Source: an uncultured Pseudomonadota bacterium (GTDB lineage: Bacteria > Pseudomonadota > Gammaproteobacteria > Steroidobacterales > Steroidobacteraceae). Taken from it: a DNA stretch of 8,822 nucleotides. The number at the start of each line of letters is the position of its first letter. The first letter of the stretch is position 1. The notes under the pieces are model-generated. The model was given only the letters and a program-made list of their open reading frames with translations, was not told the DNA's origin and did no database searches. The translations under genes and the position numbers were made by a program. The DNA lies in assembly GCA_903910215.1 (NCBI GenBank), contig CAIVYV010000278.1, positions 1 through 8,822 of the forward strand, written 5' to 3'. Shown piece by piece: positions 7,154-8,822 of the stretch.

Positions 7154-7934
7154 AACGCCAGTTGATTTCTACCTCGTCGCCGACTTTCAAAGTAGCGCCT
7201 AATCCGCTTTGAACTTCGGCGTTCTCGCCGAACGTCACTCCGTGTAGCGTCGCGTTCCAGCGAAATGCGCGCAGCACAGGTAGCGGATCTTCTGCGGCTA
7301 CTCCAGTCGATTGATCGAGGCTCGTGATCACGCAGCGCGTGCAGGGTTTGACGAGTTTTAGCCTAGCTGCGCCGATGCGCAGCGTTGCGATGCGATCTTC
7401 ATCCCAAGCGTCGAGACCGCGCAGGACGAGATTCGGCCTGAAGCGGTTCATGGGTAATGTTGCCGCCATGCGTCGATTTAAGTCGACCAAGGACGCTTCG
7501 TTGCAGACCAAGAGCGGATAACCATCCGGAAAATTCTGATCGATCGCCGAGACTAATCGTGCGGGTGTTCCGATCAGCTGAGTGCAGTAGCGTGCGGCGT
7601 CATCACCAGCGTCGAGCGCATCGTGATGCCTCTTCCAGATGGCGACCCTGCGGATCGGATCTAGGGGAGAGGGCAGATCGGCCGGTAAGTAGACAATCAC
7701 TTCGCCGCAATCGGGATGCGTAAGTCGCAAAGTGTCGCCCACCACCTCGGCAGTGAGGCACGCGAGTTGCGGATGGGTGCGTTGCGTCAAAAATCGTCCG
7801 TTACCGTCGATCAGCATCCAGTGTCGATCGTGCTGCAGGCCTCGAGGTCCTAGCCGCGCCTCGAGGCAGTCGATGACGCGACCCGATTTGACCGGATAGA
7901 CGTGCAGGGAGGCGATCGACACACGAGAGTTCAT
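7152..7934 (-). CDS. MOSC-domain protein with N-terminal MOSC_N barrel (YcbX/mARC-like)
   Basis: The 260-residue product has the MOSC_N beta-barrel followed by a MOSC domain, the layout of E. coli YcbX and eukaryotic mARC, molybdenum-cofactor enzymes that reduce N-hydroxylated compounds. Visible signatures are LHVYPVKSG near the N-terminus, GLQHDRHWMLIDGNGRFLTQR, RFRPNLVLRG, and the KPCTRC motif with Cys198 and Cys201; one of these cysteines is the expected molybdenum ligand. It ends with LKVGDEVEI, typical of the MOSC C-terminus. It lacks the C-terminal 2Fe-2S ferredoxin domain of YcbX (about 369 residues), so a separate electron donor would be needed. The frame stays open upstream to an ATG at 7991, but that adds 19 unconserved residues and overlaps selO; the ATG at 7934 fits the family start and a -10-like box. 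The physiological substrate is unknown. Confidence 0.88.
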   Translation of the reverse strand: MNSRVSIASLHVYPVKSGRVIDCLEARLGPRGLQHDRHWMLIDGNGRFLTQRTHPQLACLTAEVVGDTLRLTHPDCGEVIVYLPADLPSPLDPIRRVAIWKRHHDALDAGDDAARYCTQLIGTPARLVSAIDQNFPDGYPLLVCNEASLVDLNRRMAATLPMNRFRPNLVLRGLDAWDEDRIATLRIGAARLKLVKPCTRCVITSLDQSTGVAAEDPLPVLRAFRWNATLHGVTFGENAEVQSGLGATLKVGDEVEINWR

Positions 7935-7941
7935 GCGCTCA

Positions 7942-7947
7942 ATCATA
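7942..7947 (-). promoter_or_regulatory. Predicted -10 box of the MOSC gene (TATGAT)
   Basis: Read on the minus strand, TATGAT matches TATAAT at five of six bases and ends seven bases before the ATG at 7934. It overlaps by two bases the -10 box of the divergent selO gene. Only a weak GAG lies three bases before the ATG, so leaderless translation is plausible. Confidence 0.45.
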
Positions 7948-7951
7948 TAAT
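7946..7951 (+). promoter_or_regulatory. Predicted -10 box of selO (perfect TATAAT)
   Basis: A perfect TATAAT ends seven bases before the first of two consecutive ATG codons (7959-7964). There is no Shine-Dalgarno sequence in the 24-bp gap. No -35 match was seen at 16-18 bp; it would lie inside the MOSC coding region. Confidence 0.5.
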
Positions 7952-7958
7952 CGTCTAC

Positions 7959-8822
7959 ATGATGCGCGAGTTGTCCGATCTGAATTTTCATAGTCGCTTC
8001 GTCGATGAACTCGAGGGCGAGGCCGACGCGCCCACTTTCTCGCGCCAGGTGCCGAATGTCGCGTACTCACTCGTGCGCCTTGAAGCGGTGAGTGCGCCTC
8101 GCTTGTTGGCGTGGTCGGAGGAGTGCGCCTCGCTGCTGGACCTCGCCAAGCCGGCGACCGATTGTGATCGCAGCGTCTTCATTCTGGGCGGTAACGACTT
8201 GGCTACTGGCATGCGCCCTTACGCGGCGCGCTACGGTGGACATCAATTTGGCAATTGGGCGGGGCAGTTGGGCGATGGGCGCGCAATCTGTTTGGGTGAG
8301 ATCGAGGGGCAGGCGGGAAAGCGTTTCGAGCTTCAGCTGAAGGGCGCGGGGCCGACACCGTATTCGCGTCGAGCCGATGGTCGTGCGGTGCTGCGCTCGA
8401 GTTTGCGCGAATTCGTTTGCAGCGAGGCGATGCATGCGCTCGGGGTGCCGACGACCCGAGCGCTGAGTCTCGTCGCTACGGGCGAGACGGTCATTCGCGA
8501 CATGTTTTACGACGGCAATCCCATGGCTGAGCCGGGCGCCATCGTCTGCCGTGTCGCACCATCGTTCGTACGTTTCGGTAACTTCGAAATTCATGCGGCG
8601 ATGGATGAGCTCGATCGGCTGCGTGAATTAGCCGATTTCGTAATACGTCATGAGTATCCACAGTATTGGCGTGGCGACGAGTCGCCCGATTACGCTGCGT
8701 GGTTTGGCGAGATTTGTGAGCGCACGGCCGTGATGATTTCGCATTGGATGCGGGTCGGGTTCGTGCATGGTGTGATGAACACCGACAACATGTCGATTCT
8801 CGGCCTCACGATCGATTACGGA
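7959..8822 (+). CDS. selO: SelO (YdiU/UPF0061) protein adenylyltransferase, N-terminal 288 residues (cut by window edge)
   Basis: SelO has a protein-kinase fold but transfers AMP from ATP to Ser, Thr or Tyr hydroxyls of target proteins; in bacteria it is linked to the oxidative stress response. The frame is open from two consecutive ATGs to the right edge (288 codons). Family signatures are LNFHSRFVDEL at the N-terminus, ATGMRPYAARYGGHQFGNWA, LKGAGPTPYSRRADGRAVLR and HGVMNTDNMSILGLTIDYG. By spacing, Lys128 and Glu151 correspond to the Lys113-Glu136 ion pair of Pseudomonas syringae SelO, and Asp276, Asn277 and Asp286 to its Asp252, Asn253 and Asp262, so the visible active-site residues are all present. 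The C-terminus, which carries Cys or selenocysteine in some members, lies outside. The ATG at 7959 is chosen because it follows the TATAAT box; the second ATG at 7962 is equally possible. Confidence 0.95.
   Translation, partial: MMRELSDLNFHSRFVDELEGEADAPTFSRQVPNVAYSLVRLEAVSAPRLLAWSEECASLLDLAKPATDCDRSVFILGGNDLATGMRPYAARYGGHQFGNWAGQLGDGRAICLGEIEGQAGKRFELQLKGAGPTPYSRRADGRAVLRSSLREFVCSEAMHALGVPTTRALSLVATGETVIRDMFYDGNPMAEPGAIVCRVAPSFVRFGNFEIHAAMDELDRLRELADFVIRHEYPQYWRGDESPDYAAWFGEICERTAVMISHWMRVGFVHGVMNTDNMSILGLTIDYG

Noticed and set aside
7916..7921. TCGACA as a -35 box for selO
   Set aside because: It is 24 bp from the TATAAT box, too far for a sigma-70 promoter.
7935..7991. Longer MOSC protein starting at an ATG at 7991
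   Set aside because: The 19 extra residues do not resemble a MOSC N-terminus and overlap the selO start; the ATG at 7934 fits the family and the -10 spacing.
8067..8594. 175-codon open frame antisense to selO
   Set aside because: It is opposite conserved SelO active-site motifs and has no recognisable features of its own.

Overview
The window is a compact stretch of bacterial chromosome carrying six protein genes: two cut by the window edges and four complete. It is GC-rich (about 60% by eye, not counted). The gene set suggests a Gram-negative proteobacterium: an OmpW outer-membrane barrel, a homodimeric AceE-type E1, a bifunctional PutA without the ribbon-helix-helix domain, and a SelO AMPylase. 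Gammaproteobacteria is the best guess, but this is inferred from protein family types only. No RNA gene, insertion sequence, prophage, CRISPR array or other mobile-element sign was found.

Layout, left to right: 5' part of an ompW-family gene (-, 1-151); 143-bp divergent spacer; E1 component of an AceE/MdeB-type 2-oxoacid dehydrogenase (+, 295-2949); 15-bp convergent gap; putA (-, 2965-6018); 37-bp divergent gap; membrane fatty acid desaturase (+, 6056-7141); 10-bp convergent gap containing a hairpin; MOSC-domain protein (-, 7152-7934); 24-bp divergent gap; 5' part of selO (+, 7959 to the edge). Strands alternate strictly, so no two neighbours can share an ordinary co-directional operon. The products do not form one pathway: central carbon oxidation, proline catabolism, lipid desaturation, molybdenum-cofactor redox chemistry and redox-linked AMPylation.

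The most notable signal is regulatory. In five of the six genes an AT-rich hexamer resembling the sigma-70 -10 box (TATCAT, CATAAT, TAGAAT, TATGAT, TATAAT) ends 6 or 7 bases before the chosen ATG, and none of the five has a well-placed Shine-Dalgarno sequence. That spacing would put the transcription start at, or one base before, the start codon, which predicts leaderless mRNAs. ompW lacks such a hexamer at that position and instead has GGAG five bases before its ATG. At the MOSC/selO junction the two -10 boxes overlap on opposite strands, giving a very small bidirectional promoter. No convincing -35 elements were found, so these remain predictions.

Other points: the E1 gene has no E2 or E3 gene beside it and looks like an orphan paralogue of the AceE family. 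The ompW/E1 spacer carries a tandem 10-bp repeat and a separate perfect 6-bp inverted repeat that could be regulator sites. I found no evidence of a new multi-gene system.
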